Source: Collinsella sp. AM33-4BH
GTDB taxonomy: Bacteria > Actinomycetota > Coriobacteriia > Coriobacteriales > Coriobacteriaceae
DNA length: 64,000 nt
Assembly (NCBI RefSeq): GCF_003469205.1
Contig: NZ_QSIN01000002.1
Coordinates: 62,001-126,000, forward strand
Direction: 5' to 3'
The stretch's first letter is position 1. Every line of letters starts with the position of its first letter. A model generated the notes under the pieces. The model was not told the origin of the DNA. It did no database searches and saw only the letters and a program-made list of their open reading frames with translations. A program made the translations under genes and the position numbers. Shown here one piece after another: positions 48,138-58,676 of this stretch.

Positions 48138-48259
48138 GTACAGGTTTTTGTAGAGGGGTATGGAGATGTACCTACTAGCAGTACATTTTGCGTAATCTGG
48201 GCAAACGCTGATTAATTGCTCGTATAATGTCGTCTGTCGAAAGATACAAAAACCTGTAC
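48138..48259 (+). promoter_or_regulatory. Promoter region of the capsule locus flanked by an inverted repeat
   Basis: GTACAGGTTTTTGTA (48138-48152) is repeated exactly inverted at 48245-48259. Between the arms lies a TATAAT at 48223-48228. The repeat could be a regulator site or could fold the promoter region. It is followed by about 90 bases of leader before the NusG-like gene. The 325-base gap after thrS contains this and the two terminators, and no gene. Confidence 0.6.
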
Positions 48260-48350
48260 TTTTGCGACTGCGCCTAGCTGCGAGCGAGAAGCCTGTTCTA
48301 AACGCCCCTGCATTTGCGTGCATCGCAAAGCCAAAAGAGGGGGCGAGAAC

Positions 48351-48941
48351 ATGGAACAGACGGCACGGCGCCAAGAACAGCTGCTGGGGGCATTTAACGG
48401 CGCCACCACCAACAGCCATAACGGCCGCGTCCGCTGGTATCTGGTCCACACCCCCCATGGAAAAGAGCGCGAGACCTGCGAAAAGGTCCGCCGCATTATC
48501 CCGCACGAGCTGATGCAGAACGCTTTTGTGATGCAAAAGGAGTTCTGGTTTAAGCGGGGCGGCGCTTGGTCGCTCCAAACCAAACCCATGTACAAGGAAT
48601 ATTTCTTCGTTGCCACGCACGATGCCGCCGCGCTCGATAGGGCCTTGGCCCAGTTGAGCTTTGGCTGCCGCATCGCCGGCAGTAGGGAGCGGGCATACAT
48701 GCCCATGCCGGACGATGCGCAGGATTGGTACCGCAGCGTGCTGGACGACGACGGCGTGGTGCGCAACAGCGTCGCCCGTATAGAAGGCGGCGTGTTGCAC
48801 ATAGAGCAGGGTCCCTTGGTGGGGCAAGAGTCCCGCGTTAAAAAGATCGACCGTCATAAACGCTGGTGCCTAGTGGATGTGGGCGAAGGCGACTCCGCAT
48901 TTAGGGAGCTGCTTCCGATCGACGTGCCCAGCAAAACGTAA
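48351..48941 (+). CDS. NusG-family specialised antiterminator (LoaP-like)
   Basis: A 196-residue NusG paralogue. The NGN domain (RWYLVHTPHGKERETCEKVR to about residue 125) is followed by a KOW-like segment, GPLVGQESRVKKIDRHKR, near residue 160. Such proteins stand at the head of long polysaccharide operons and let RNA polymerase read through terminators. The 12-kb glycan cluster begins directly downstream. ATG 48351 follows GAGGGGG by eight bases. Confidence 0.85.
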   Translation: MEQTARRQEQLLGAFNGATTNSHNGRVRWYLVHTPHGKERETCEKVRRIIPHELMQNAFVMQKEFWFKRGGAWSLQTKPMYKEYFFVATHDAAALDRALAQLSFGCRIAGSRERAYMPMPDDAQDWYRSVLDDDGVVRNSVARIEGGVLHIEQGPLVGQESRVKKIDRHKRWCLVDVGEGDSAFRELLPIDVPSKT

Positions 48942-48985
48942 GGGAGACGTTGTACCAGCGATTTATTTGGATTTTGGATTCATAG

Positions 48986-49729
48986 ATGGGGGGGGGGGTT
49001 CCTGGGGACAGGAACGTGAGTTTTATTGTGGCTGCTAAAGAAGTAACAGAGAGTTGTGCATCAACGGTTGGTGCGCTGGCTTTCAATCAGATAAAGCCGA
49101 GTGGCACGCTTGGGTATCGCATCGTCAAGAGGCTGTTTGACCTTGTATTTAGTCTTTTGATGAGTGTTCTGCTATTGATTCCTATTGCTGTTGTTTGCGC
49201 GCTTATTTGCCTTGAATCGCCCGGCAGCCCTATGTACACCCAGGATCGCGTTGGCAAGGGCGGAAAGACAATCAAGATTTTTAAGCTCCGCAGTATGGTC
49301 GCTGATGCAAACGACGTGCGCAAGTACCTGAGCCCTGAGCAGCTACATCAGTGGGAAGTCGAGCGCAAGGTCGATGATGACCCTCGTATTACCAAGATTG
49401 GTCAGTTCATTCGTAAATGCTCTATCGACGAGATGCCTCAGTTTCTCAATGTGCTGAACGGTGACCTTTCTGTCATTGGTCCTCGCCCCATTACAAGAGA
49501 TGAGCTTGAGCAGCACTTTTCCGACGAGGAGAAGGCTGAGTTGCTTTCTGTTCAACCCGGCATCACGGGTCTGTGGCAGGCAACCGACCGTAACGAGGCG
49601 ACATTTGAGAGTGGCTTGCGTCAGAAGATCGAACTTTGTTATGTGCAGAATCGATGCTTCCGTATGGATTGCAAGTGCTTCGCAGGCACCTTTGGGGCCA
49701 TGTTCGGCAAAGAGAGAACGGGGCGCTAG
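48986..49729 (+). CDS. Initiating polyprenyl-phosphate sugar-1-phosphate transferase
   Basis: A 247-residue bacterial sugar transferase. It has one TM helix near residues 50-72 (LVFSLLMSVLLLIPIAVVC), KIFKLRSMVADAN near 93, and the conserved end IGPRPITRDELEQ through PGITGLWQA. It loads the first sugar phosphate onto undecaprenyl phosphate. The start is uncertain: ATG 48986 reads through an 11-G tract (MGGGVPGDRN) but has no ribosome site. GTG 49016, after GGGGACAGGAAC, would exclude the tract. The 44-base gap from the NusG-like gene holds a small hairpin. Confidence 0.88.
   Translation: MGGGVPGDRNVSFIVAAKEVTESCASTVGALAFNQIKPSGTLGYRIVKRLFDLVFSLLMSVLLLIPIAVVCALICLESPGSPMYTQDRVGKGGKTIKIFKLRSMVADANDVRKYLSPEQLHQWEVERKVDDDPRITKIGQFIRKCSIDEMPQFLNVLNGDLSVIGPRPITRDELEQHFSDEEKAELLSVQPGITGLWQATDRNEATFESGLRQKIELCYVQNRCFRMDCKCFAGTFGAMFGKERTGR
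48988..49015 (+). repeat. G11 homopolymer and GTTCCTG-GGGA-CAGGAAC hairpin
   Basis: Eleven consecutive G residues (48988-48998) run directly into a perfect seven-base hairpin (48998-49004, 49009-49015). The tract is in the coding frame if ATG 48986 is used, or in the 5' leader if GTG 49016 is used. The hairpin carries the GGGACAGG motif. Confidence 0.9.
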
Positions 49730-50599
49730 ATGGATATTTCTGTCATCATCCCGACTCTTAATGCTGAACATGAAATTGAGACGCTCTTAATCGCCCTTGA
49801 TCGCCAGTCAATTCAGCCGAATGAGATTCTGGTCGTCGATTCCGCATCGGATGATAAAACTATCGAGTTGGTTCAGAAACACAAAGGCGTTCGCTTGCTG
49901 CAGATCGATCGTCAGGATTTCAACCACGGCACCACAAGAGACAAGGCGCTGCGGGAGTCGAGCGGCGACTTTGTATGTTTTCTCACCCAAGATGCCGTGC
50001 CCGTTTCCGATGATTATCTGAAGCGGCTTGTTGCTCCCATGGTTGATGATTCCGACATCGCCCTTGTAAGTGGCAGGCAACTGCCCAAGGCGGATGCTCG
50101 GCGCTTTGAGCAGCTGGTGCGTGGTTTCAACTATCCTGATTCGCCATCCGTTCGTTCGAAATGCGATCTCGAGAAACTCGGTATTAAGACGTTTTTTGCA
50201 TCTGACGCCTGTTCTGCCTATCGACGGATCGCATATCTCGAATGCGGTGGATTCGATCATGTTAACACCAACGAGGACATGCTCATGGCCGCCAAGTTTA
50301 TCGCCTCGGGTATGAAGGTTGCTTACGAGCCGCATGCCGAGGTCTTTCACTCGCACAACTTGACGCCAGCCCAGCAGTTTGCCCGCAACCGCGCCGTCGG
50401 TTTCTTTCTCGAAACGCATGCGGACGATCTCATGCATGCAAGTGAGATCGGTGAAGGGGGCCGGCTCGTCAAAGCGGTCTCCTCCCAGCTCCTTCGGGAG
50501 GGCAATCTGGTCGAGTTCATCGCCTTCGGCGTCGACTGCTGCGCCCGCCTTCTGGGAAACCGCGCCGGCCGCAGGGCCGCTAGAAAAGAAAGGCCATAG
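49730..50599 (+). CDS. GT2 family glycosyltransferase (rhamnosyltransferase-like)
   Basis: A 289-residue GT-A fold enzyme: VIIPTLNAEHEIETLL, ILVVDSASDDKTIEL, FVCFLTQDAVPVSDDYL and an ExDM-like TNEDMLMAAKF near residue 188. It probably transfers a sugar, plausibly rhamnose given the rml genes downstream, to the lipid-linked acceptor. It begins immediately after the preceding stop codon. GC is lower than in the rml genes that follow. Confidence 0.85.
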   Translation: MDISVIIPTLNAEHEIETLLIALDRQSIQPNEILVVDSASDDKTIELVQKHKGVRLLQIDRQDFNHGTTRDKALRESSGDFVCFLTQDAVPVSDDYLKRLVAPMVDDSDIALVSGRQLPKADARRFEQLVRGFNYPDSPSVRSKCDLEKLGIKTFFASDACSAYRRIAYLECGGFDHVNTNEDMLMAAKFIASGMKVAYEPHAEVFHSHNLTPAQQFARNRAVGFFLETHADDLMHASEIGEGGRLVKAVSSQLLREGNLVEFIAFGVDCCARLLGNRAGRRAARKERP

Positions 50600-50602
50600 C
50601 CA

Positions 50603-52533
<1,931 letters not shown>

Positions 52534-52559
52534 GACCGCGTCCCGGCGAACCGCACCGC

Positions 52560-52620
52560 GGGGCGCCCGCGCGGGGCCGCAGGGCATGGGGATGATCCTG
52601 CGTCCCCGCGCGGGCGCCCC
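52560..52620. repeat. Very GC-rich hairpin between rmlB and rmlCD
   Basis: A perfect 17-base stem beginning GGGGCGCCCGCG (52560-52576, 52604-52620), with CGCAGG / CCTGCG further inside. There is no T run, so it is more likely an RNA-stability or processing element, or a NusG-dependent pause site, than a simple terminator. Confidence 0.85.
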
Positions 52621-52656
52621 CGGTTATCCAACCTCTTCGATAGGAGCTTTTCCCAT

Positions 52657-54132
52657 ATGGCAGACATCGCATTCGAGAAGGACCTCTCCGTCGCCGAGAC
52701 CGGCATAGAGGGCCTGATGGTCGTCGACCTCGCCGTCCACGGCGACTCGCGCGGCTGGTTCAAGGAGAACTGGCAGCGCGCCAAGATGTGCGCCCTGGGC
52801 ATCCCGGACCTCCGCGTCGTCCAGAACAACGTCTCCTACAACGAGAAGAGGGGCGTCACCCGCGGCATCCACGCCGAGCCCTGGGACAAGTTCATCTCCG
52901 TGGCCCGCGGCTCGGTCTTCGGCGCCTGGGTGGACCTGCGCGAGGGCAGTGAGACCTTCGGCAAGGTGTTCACGACCGTCCTGGACCCCTCCAAGGCCAT
53001 CTACGTCCCGCGCGGCGTTGGCAACTCCTTCCAGGCCCTGGAGGACGGCACCGCCTACACCTACCTGGTGGACGCCCACTGGTCGCTCGAGCTCAAGAGG
53101 ACCTACACGTTCGTGAACCTCGCCGATCCCGAGCTCGCCATCGAGTGGCCCATCCCGCTGGAGGAGGCCACCGTATCCGAGGCCGACCTCAACCACCCGA
53201 TGCTCAGGGACGTCGTCCCGATGGCGCCGAAACGCACGCTCGTCACCGGCTGCAACGGCCAGCTGGGCCATGCGGTGCGCGCGCTCGCCGAGGGGCGCGG
53301 CGTGGCGAAGGACTTCGACTTCTGCGACATCGACACCTTCGACATGTCCGACCCGGAGGCATACGCACAGTACGACTGGTCGCTCTACGGCACCGTGATC
53401 AACTGCGGCGCCTACACGGCCGTGGACAGGGCCGAGACCCCCGAGGGCCGCGTGACCGCCTGGAAGGCCAACGCGACGGGGCCCGCGCTGCTCGCCCGCA
53501 CCTGCGCCGGGCACGGGATCACGCTCGTCCACGTGTCCTCCGACTACGTCTTCGACGGCACGGCCGAGGTGCATGACGAGGAGGAGCCCTTCAGCCCGCT
53601 GTCCGTCTACGGCCAGACCAAGGCCGCCGGCGACATCGCCGTGGCCGGGTGCCCGCGCCACTACATCATGCGCAGCTCCTGGGTCATCGGCGAGGGACAC
53701 AACTTCGTCAAGACGATGAAGTGCCTGTCCGACCGCGTCGCCGACCCGGAGGACGGGCTCGCGCAGGTCACGGTCGTCGACGACCAGCTGGGCCGCCTGA
53801 CCTTCACGCGCGACATGGCCGAGGCCATCTTCCACGTGCTGGGGACGCACGCCCCCTACGGCACCTACGACTGCACCGGCTCCGGCGCCGTGAAGAGCTG
53901 GGCGGACATCGCACGCGCCGTCTTCGAGGCCGCCAACGGCAACGGCGAGAAGGTCGTGCCGGTATCGACCGCCGACTACTACGCGAGTGCCGAGGGCCCC
54001 ATCGCCCCGCGCCCGGTCCACTCCGCGCTCGACCTGTCCAGGCTCGAGTCGGTCGGGTTCCACATGCCCGACTGGGAGGAAGGGCTTTCCTGCTATTTGA
54101 ATCAAATCGAAGATTGGAGTGCCCGTGGTTAA
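52657..54132 (+). CDS. rmlCD: Fused dTDP-4-dehydrorhamnose 3,5-epimerase / 4-reductase
   Basis: A 491-residue fusion. Residues 1 to about 185 are a cupin epimerase (RmlC) with VTRGIHAEPWDKF holding the catalytic histidine and AIYVPRGVGNSFQAL. From about 190, an SDR reductase (RmlD) begins with TLVTGCNGQLGHAVRAL, then HVSSDYVFDG and SVYGQTKAAGD. It performs the last two steps to dTDP-L-rhamnose. Such fusions are known, for example in bifidobacteria. A ribosome site (GATAGGAG) lies about ten bases upstream. The end overlaps the next gene. Confidence 0.95.
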   Translation: MADIAFEKDLSVAETGIEGLMVVDLAVHGDSRGWFKENWQRAKMCALGIPDLRVVQNNVSYNEKRGVTRGIHAEPWDKFISVARGSVFGAWVDLREGSETFGKVFTTVLDPSKAIYVPRGVGNSFQALEDGTAYTYLVDAHWSLELKRTYTFVNLADPELAIEWPIPLEEATVSEADLNHPMLRDVVPMAPKRTLVTGCNGQLGHAVRALAEGRGVAKDFDFCDIDTFDMSDPEAYAQYDWSLYGTVINCGAYTAVDRAETPEGRVTAWKANATGPALLARTCAGHGITLVHVSSDYVFDGTAEVHDEEEPFSPLSVYGQTKAAGDIAVAGCPRHYIMRSSWVIGEGHNFVKTMKCLSDRVADPEDGLAQVTVVDDQLGRLTFTRDMAEAIFHVLGTHAPYGTYDCTGSGAVKSWADIARAVFEAANGNGEKVVPVSTADYYASAEGPIAPRPVHSALDLSRLESVGFHMPDWEEGLSCYLNQIEDWSARG

Positions 54133-55222
54133 AGTACTTCAGGTTACCTCGAAACTGTTCAGGGGTGGCGCGGAGGCATTCATCATGAACGTCTACCGCA
54201 ATATCTGCCGCACTCAGGTGCAGTTCGACTTTCTCGTCTTCCACACCCCCCGCGAATACTACGAGGATGAGGTCGAGAGCCTTGGCGGGCATGTGTACCA
54301 CGTGCCCATCATGGAGGGCGCGAACCTGCTGCGCCGCAAGCGGATGTTGGACGCCTTCTTTGACGAGCATCACGACTACGCCGCCGTGCACTGCCATATG
54401 GCTGCGCTCGGGCGCGACGTCCTGCGCTCGGCGGGCGAGCACGGCGTCGGGCGACTATTCTCACACTCGCACATCGCCGATTTCGAGCGCACCCCGCGCA
54501 ATATCGTGAAGCAGGCTTTCCAGAAGGGTTTCGGCGAGTATGCGACCAAGCGGCTGGCCTGTTCGAGGACCGCGGGGGAGTTCATGTATCCAGGCAAAGA
54601 TTTTGAGGTAGTGAACAACGGCATCGACGTGGCGCGGTTCGCCTTCGACGCCGCACGAAGGGACGCTTTCAGGGGTTCGTACGGGTTTTCGGAGGAAGAC
54701 ATCCTGGTTGGCCATGTCGGACGCTTCGAACTGATGAAGAATCATGCCTTCCTCATCGATGCTTTTGCCGCCCTCGCCCGTATTGACGAGCATGCGTTTC
54801 TCGTCCTTGCGGGGGACGGCTCACTGCGCGAGAACGTCGAGAGGAGGGCAGGTGATCTCGGGCTTTCCGAGCGCGTGTGCTTCTTAGGACTGCTCGACGA
54901 TATGCCCTCGTTCTACGATGGGGTTGATTGCTTCGCCATGCCTTCGTTGTCTGAGGGACTGCCGTTTTCGGCGGTGGAGGCGCAGTGCTCCGGGTTGCCG
55001 TGCGTGCTTTCGGACAGGATTACCGACGAGGTGGCCATTACCGACTTGGTGGAGTATCTGCCGCTGGAGGCGGGGGCCGAGGCCTGGGCCGACTGCATTG
55101 AGCGCGCGCTTGGATACTCGAGCGGTATGCGCAAGGGCTACGCGGGAGTCGTGGCGGATGAGGGGTTTGATATTCACGGGACTGTCGCGCAGCTTGCTGC
55201 GCTATACATGGGACGGGGGTAG
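54125..55222 (+). CDS. GT4 family glycosyltransferase
   Basis: A 365-residue GT-B enzyme: VTSKLFRGGAEAFIMNVYR at the N-terminus, VVNNGIDVARFAFD mid-protein, VGHVGRFELMKNHAFLIDAF, and the nucleotide-sugar site PSLSEGLPFSAVEAQCSGLP near residue 280. It adds one sugar of the repeat unit; donor unknown. GTG 54125 is chosen because TTGGAG precedes it by about five bases. It overlaps the end of rmlCD by eight bases. Confidence 0.9.
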   Translation: MVKVLQVTSKLFRGGAEAFIMNVYRNICRTQVQFDFLVFHTPREYYEDEVESLGGHVYHVPIMEGANLLRRKRMLDAFFDEHHDYAAVHCHMAALGRDVLRSAGEHGVGRLFSHSHIADFERTPRNIVKQAFQKGFGEYATKRLACSRTAGEFMYPGKDFEVVNNGIDVARFAFDAARRDAFRGSYGFSEEDILVGHVGRFELMKNHAFLIDAFAALARIDEHAFLVLAGDGSLRENVERRAGDLGLSERVCFLGLLDDMPSFYDGVDCFAMPSLSEGLPFSAVEAQCSGLPCVLSDRITDEVAITDLVEYLPLEAGAEAWADCIERALGYSSGMRKGYAGVVADEGFDIHGTVAQLAALYMGRG

Positions 55223-55224
55223 TT

Positions 55225-56523
55225 TTGTCTTCCGTTGCTTTAAAGGTCGGATACAGAGCGAAGGATGCTGGACGTCCTAAGATTCTTGCGCGTGAGGCGT
55301 TTCAAGTCATCTTGCTTGTCATCCTTATCGCCTCGCCCATGCTTGATGGTTTCATCAAGGCGTTTTCGTATGCTGACGAGCTCGCCGCCATTCTTCTCGT
55401 TGGATGGGGGCTTTTTAGAAAAGACAAGATTGTGCTTAACGGAGGGGAGCGTATCGGCATTTTGGCCGTCGCTTTGCTGCTTGCGCTCGGACTTGCTTCA
55501 AACTTCGTTACAGGCTATCAGCAAAGTAAGTTTGCTATTGCCGTAGATGCGTTCACATGCTTCAAGGTTTTCGCGGCATATTATGGAGCGCTGCAGGTCG
55601 TATATGGTGAGGAGAGGATTCTTTCGCTTGCGATCGGTGTTGTGAAACTGCTTATAGCCGCCGCCCTTTTCGGCTACGCACTCCATCTTTCGGGGGTTGT
55701 GCCGATGGGGAGTGACCGACATTTCATGGGTGTGCCTTGCTATCGCTTCGTGTTCGGACATACCACAGAGCTCGCAGCGTATTGTGTCGGCATCTCCGCT
55801 CTCTTGATGACCGATGCGAAAAAGAACAAGGTATGGATTATCCTCGACATTTTGCTCTTGCTTTCGACTATGAGGGCGAAAGCCGTCGGAATCGCCTTCG
55901 TCATCGGCTTCTTTCTGGTTAGGGGGTTGGTGACGCGCGGGGACAAGAAGCCCACAGTATTCTTGTACCTGATTCTCGTAGTTGGTGTATTGTTCTTGGG
56001 CGCTGATCAGCTGCAGTTCTATTTTGGGGATACGACGTCGGCCAGGTATCTTCTTCAGTCCACTTCTATGCAGATTGCGCAGAGTTTGTTTCCCTTTGGC
56101 TCGGGTTTCGGCACGTACGCTAGCTATATGTCGGGCGAGTATTACTCGCCTCTTTATTATCTATATGGGCTTTCCGGCGTCTATGGCTTGAGCCCAGATT
56201 ACCACGCTTTCGTTAGCGACAGCTTCTGGCCTACGGTCATCGGGCAGTTTGGTTTTTTCGGGCTTGCGCTTTTCACCCTGCTCATCGGGACGTTCTTCTA
56301 TTCGTTCATATCGAGGTCAAGGTCTCATCGGGTTCCTGTCGGTGCATACGTGATTATTCCTCTCTATTACATGATATTGAGTACGGCTGACGCTTCCTTC
56401 TTTAATTTTTATGGGCCTTTTTACGCTATGGTGATGGCGATTGTGTCGACAGATTTTCCTTCAAAGTCAGAGAGTAGGACAGAGGGATTTAAACGCAACT
56501 ACGAAATGAAAGACAACGGATGA
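55225..56523 (+). CDS. Wzy-like O-antigen/capsule polymerase
   Basis: A 432-residue polytopic membrane protein with roughly ten to twelve TM helices. A large external loop (FPFGSGFGTYASYMSGEYYS) near residues 290-350 has the G-rich pattern of O-antigen ligase/polymerase proteins. It probably polymerises the repeat units outside the membrane. The only good start is TTG 55225, with GGGGG upstream, two bases after the GT4 stop. Base composition is clearly lower in GC than the rml genes. Confidence 0.75.
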   Translation: MSSVALKVGYRAKDAGRPKILAREAFQVILLVILIASPMLDGFIKAFSYADELAAILLVGWGLFRKDKIVLNGGERIGILAVALLLALGLASNFVTGYQQSKFAIAVDAFTCFKVFAAYYGALQVVYGEERILSLAIGVVKLLIAAALFGYALHLSGVVPMGSDRHFMGVPCYRFVFGHTTELAAYCVGISALLMTDAKKNKVWIILDILLLLSTMRAKAVGIAFVIGFFLVRGLVTRGDKKPTVFLYLILVVGVLFLGADQLQFYFGDTTSARYLLQSTSMQIAQSLFPFGSGFGTYASYMSGEYYSPLYYLYGLSGVYGLSPDYHAFVSDSFWPTVIGQFGFFGLALFTLLIGTFFYSFISRSRSHRVPVGAYVIIPLYYMILSTADASFFNFYGPFYAMVMAIVSTDFPSKSESRTEGFKRNYEMKDNG

Positions 56524-57533
56524 ATATGGAAATCGACTTTGTAATTCCATGGGTGGATGACTCGGATTCAGAATGGCTCTCGGAGAGGAATAGGTACGAG
56601 GGACCGTCGGATTCGGCTTCTGCTCACGGACAGGACAAGCGATATCGGGATTGGGGCCTACTTCGGTACTTCTTTCGCAGTGTCGCTTTGAACGCACCTT
56701 GGGTCCGCAAGGTTCATTTCTTGACCTATGGGCATCTTCCTAAGTGGCTCGACACTTCGAATCCAAAACTTCATATCGTGAAGCATGAAGATTACATCCC
56801 CCATGAGTACCTTCCCACCTTCAATTCCAACGTCATCGAACTTAACGCAAACCGAATCGAGAGTTTGGCGGAGCAGTTTGTTTTGTTCAACGATGATCTG
56901 ATCGTTCTAAATCGTACAAGCGAGGACGATTATTTCCATAAGGGATTGCCGAGGGCGACCGCCGTATTAAGTGCCGGTGGTCTCGCCCGAGGGGACGAGT
57001 TCTATGTTCCTTTTAACGTTGCGAGCGTCCTTAGCACTCATTTTGTGCCGTTGAATTGCGTCAGGAGTCATCCGCTGAAATGGCTCAGCCCCGCATATGG
57101 GACGATGGCCCTGAGAACGGTACTCATGCTTGCATTTCCATCGTTTAAGGGATTTTATGAACCGCACCTCTGCAATTCTTTCTTGAAATCAACCTTCGAT
57201 GAGGTTTGGGCTGAAGAGAAGGATGAGCTGGAGAGAACTTCCTCACATCGATTCAGGCAGGCTACCGATATATCGAACTGGCTTATGAAAGATTGGCAGT
57301 GCGCAAAAGGCGACTTTTATCCGCGGCCCATCTCATTTGGAAAGAGTTTTAATTTAGGAATTGACTTCGATTCAACCCTGGAAGAGGCTGAATCGTATCT
57401 TCGCGGGCGCAAGGGAAAGGTCGTCTGTCTCAATGACGGCGACCTCACGCCGGAGCAGTACGAGACTGCGCGGACGAGAATTCTCGCCTGCCTTGACGAA
57501 CTTTTCCCCGAAAAATGTGAATTCGAGCTTTAG
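56520..57533 (+). CDS. Stealth family polysaccharide phosphotransferase
   Basis: A 337-residue protein with the Stealth conserved regions: IDFVIPWVDDSDSEW (CR1), RDWGLLRYFFRSVALNAPWV and FNSNVIELNANRIESLAEQF through FNDDLIVL (CR2), then CR3/CR4-like SHPLKWLSPAYG and FYEPHLCNSF. Stealth proteins transfer sugar-1-phosphates and so make phosphodiester-linked capsules or add hexose-1-phosphate. Start ATG 56520 overlaps the wzy stop (ATGA). AT-richer than the rml block. Confidence 0.88.
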   Translation: MNMEIDFVIPWVDDSDSEWLSERNRYEGPSDSASAHGQDKRYRDWGLLRYFFRSVALNAPWVRKVHFLTYGHLPKWLDTSNPKLHIVKHEDYIPHEYLPTFNSNVIELNANRIESLAEQFVLFNDDLIVLNRTSEDDYFHKGLPRATAVLSAGGLARGDEFYVPFNVASVLSTHFVPLNCVRSHPLKWLSPAYGTMALRTVLMLAFPSFKGFYEPHLCNSFLKSTFDEVWAEEKDELERTSSHRFRQATDISNWLMKDWQCAKGDFYPRPISFGKSFNLGIDFDSTLEEAESYLRGRKGKVVCLNDGDLTPEQYETARTRILACLDELFPEKCEFEL

Positions 57534-57542
57534 GGGCAGACG

Positions 57543-58676
57543 ATGCACATAATCAAAGAGGCTGCTAAGGCCCTGGTCGCAAAGCTTGGCTTCCAAACGA
57601 ATAGGCGTATCGTCGTCTTCGAGTCCGACGATTGGGGTGCCGTGAGGGTCCCGGATTCCGATGCACTTGCGGCATTTGAGAATCGCTTCCCCTCTTTCAG
57701 GCTCGATCACTACCAATCTTTTGACGGCTTGGAGAAGAAGGCTGACGTAAGCGCCCTCTCTTCTTTGCTGCGTGAGAATGCGGTGCGATTTCGGGCTTCC
57801 GCGCCAGTGTTCACGTTGAACTTCGCAACCGCCAACCCTGATTTCAATCGATGCGTTCCTGGTAACGCTGATGTGGCGCACTTTGGATTTGAGCCAATAG
57901 ATAAAACCTACCGAACCTATGACGGAGACGAGGGAGTACTCGATTTCGTTCGGCTGGGCTGCGGTGAAACAGCACTGCATCCGCAGCTCCACGGACGAGA
58001 GCATCTCAACGCTACGGCATGGCTCACCGATGCGGCCACCGACCCTGTGGTGGAATATGCCTGTAGCTTGAGAATGGTAGGGCTGGACGATGCCTTCTAC
58101 AATGGGATTGACGCTCTCAACAATGGAAACACTCTGATTGACGTGCACGGATACCTTGAAGACGCGGTCGCGATTTTCAAACGCCTTTTTGGCTTCGCCC
58201 CCAGGAGCTTCATCCCACCATGCTATGTCGCCAACAAGGAATGTGAGCTCATCGCCGCTGAGCTGGGCATCGAGACGATCCAATCATCGCCGAAGAGGAA
58301 TGTTCCGAAAGGGAACGACTCCTATTCGAGGAGGATTAATGTTTTCGGACGCTCCAACGTACCTGGGCAGTGCCGCTTAATCCGCAATGTGCAGTTCGAG
58401 CCCTCGCGTTCTATGTTTCAAGGCAAGAGCGTCGACGAGTGCGTCGACGCTGCTTTCGCCGAAATCGAGACGGCTTTCAGGCGTAGGCAGCCAGCGGTGG
58501 TATGCACCCATCGCGTCAACTACACTTCACGCGTGGATGAGAGGCATCGTGCGTTCTCGCTCGAGGCCCTCGACGGGCTTCTGCAGGAGTTGGCGACGCG
58601 GTACCCGGACTGCGAGTTCATGACGTCCGACGAATTGGGACGGGCGATTCTTTCTGGAGGTGTTATAGATCGATGA
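57543..58676 (+). CDS. Polysaccharide deacetylase-like protein
   Basis: A 377-residue protein with a NodB-like arrangement: VVFESDDWGAVR near residue 25 (metal Asp), ALHPQLHGREHLN near 142 (metal His residues), and CTHRVNYTSR near 318. This pattern suggests a TIM-barrel, metal-dependent carbohydrate deacetylase acting on the glycan or its precursor. There is no signal peptide, so it would act in the cytoplasm. It overlaps the ATP-grasp gene by four bases (ATGA). Confidence 0.65.
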   Translation: MHIIKEAAKALVAKLGFQTNRRIVVFESDDWGAVRVPDSDALAAFENRFPSFRLDHYQSFDGLEKKADVSALSSLLRENAVRFRASAPVFTLNFATANPDFNRCVPGNADVAHFGFEPIDKTYRTYDGDEGVLDFVRLGCGETALHPQLHGREHLNATAWLTDAATDPVVEYACSLRMVGLDDAFYNGIDALNNGNTLIDVHGYLEDAVAIFKRLFGFAPRSFIPPCYVANKECELIAAELGIETIQSSPKRNVPKGNDSYSRRINVFGRSNVPGQCRLIRNVQFEPSRSMFQGKSVDECVDAAFAEIETAFRRRQPAVVCTHRVNYTSRVDERHRAFSLEALDGLLQELATRYPDCEFMTSDELGRAILSGGVIDR

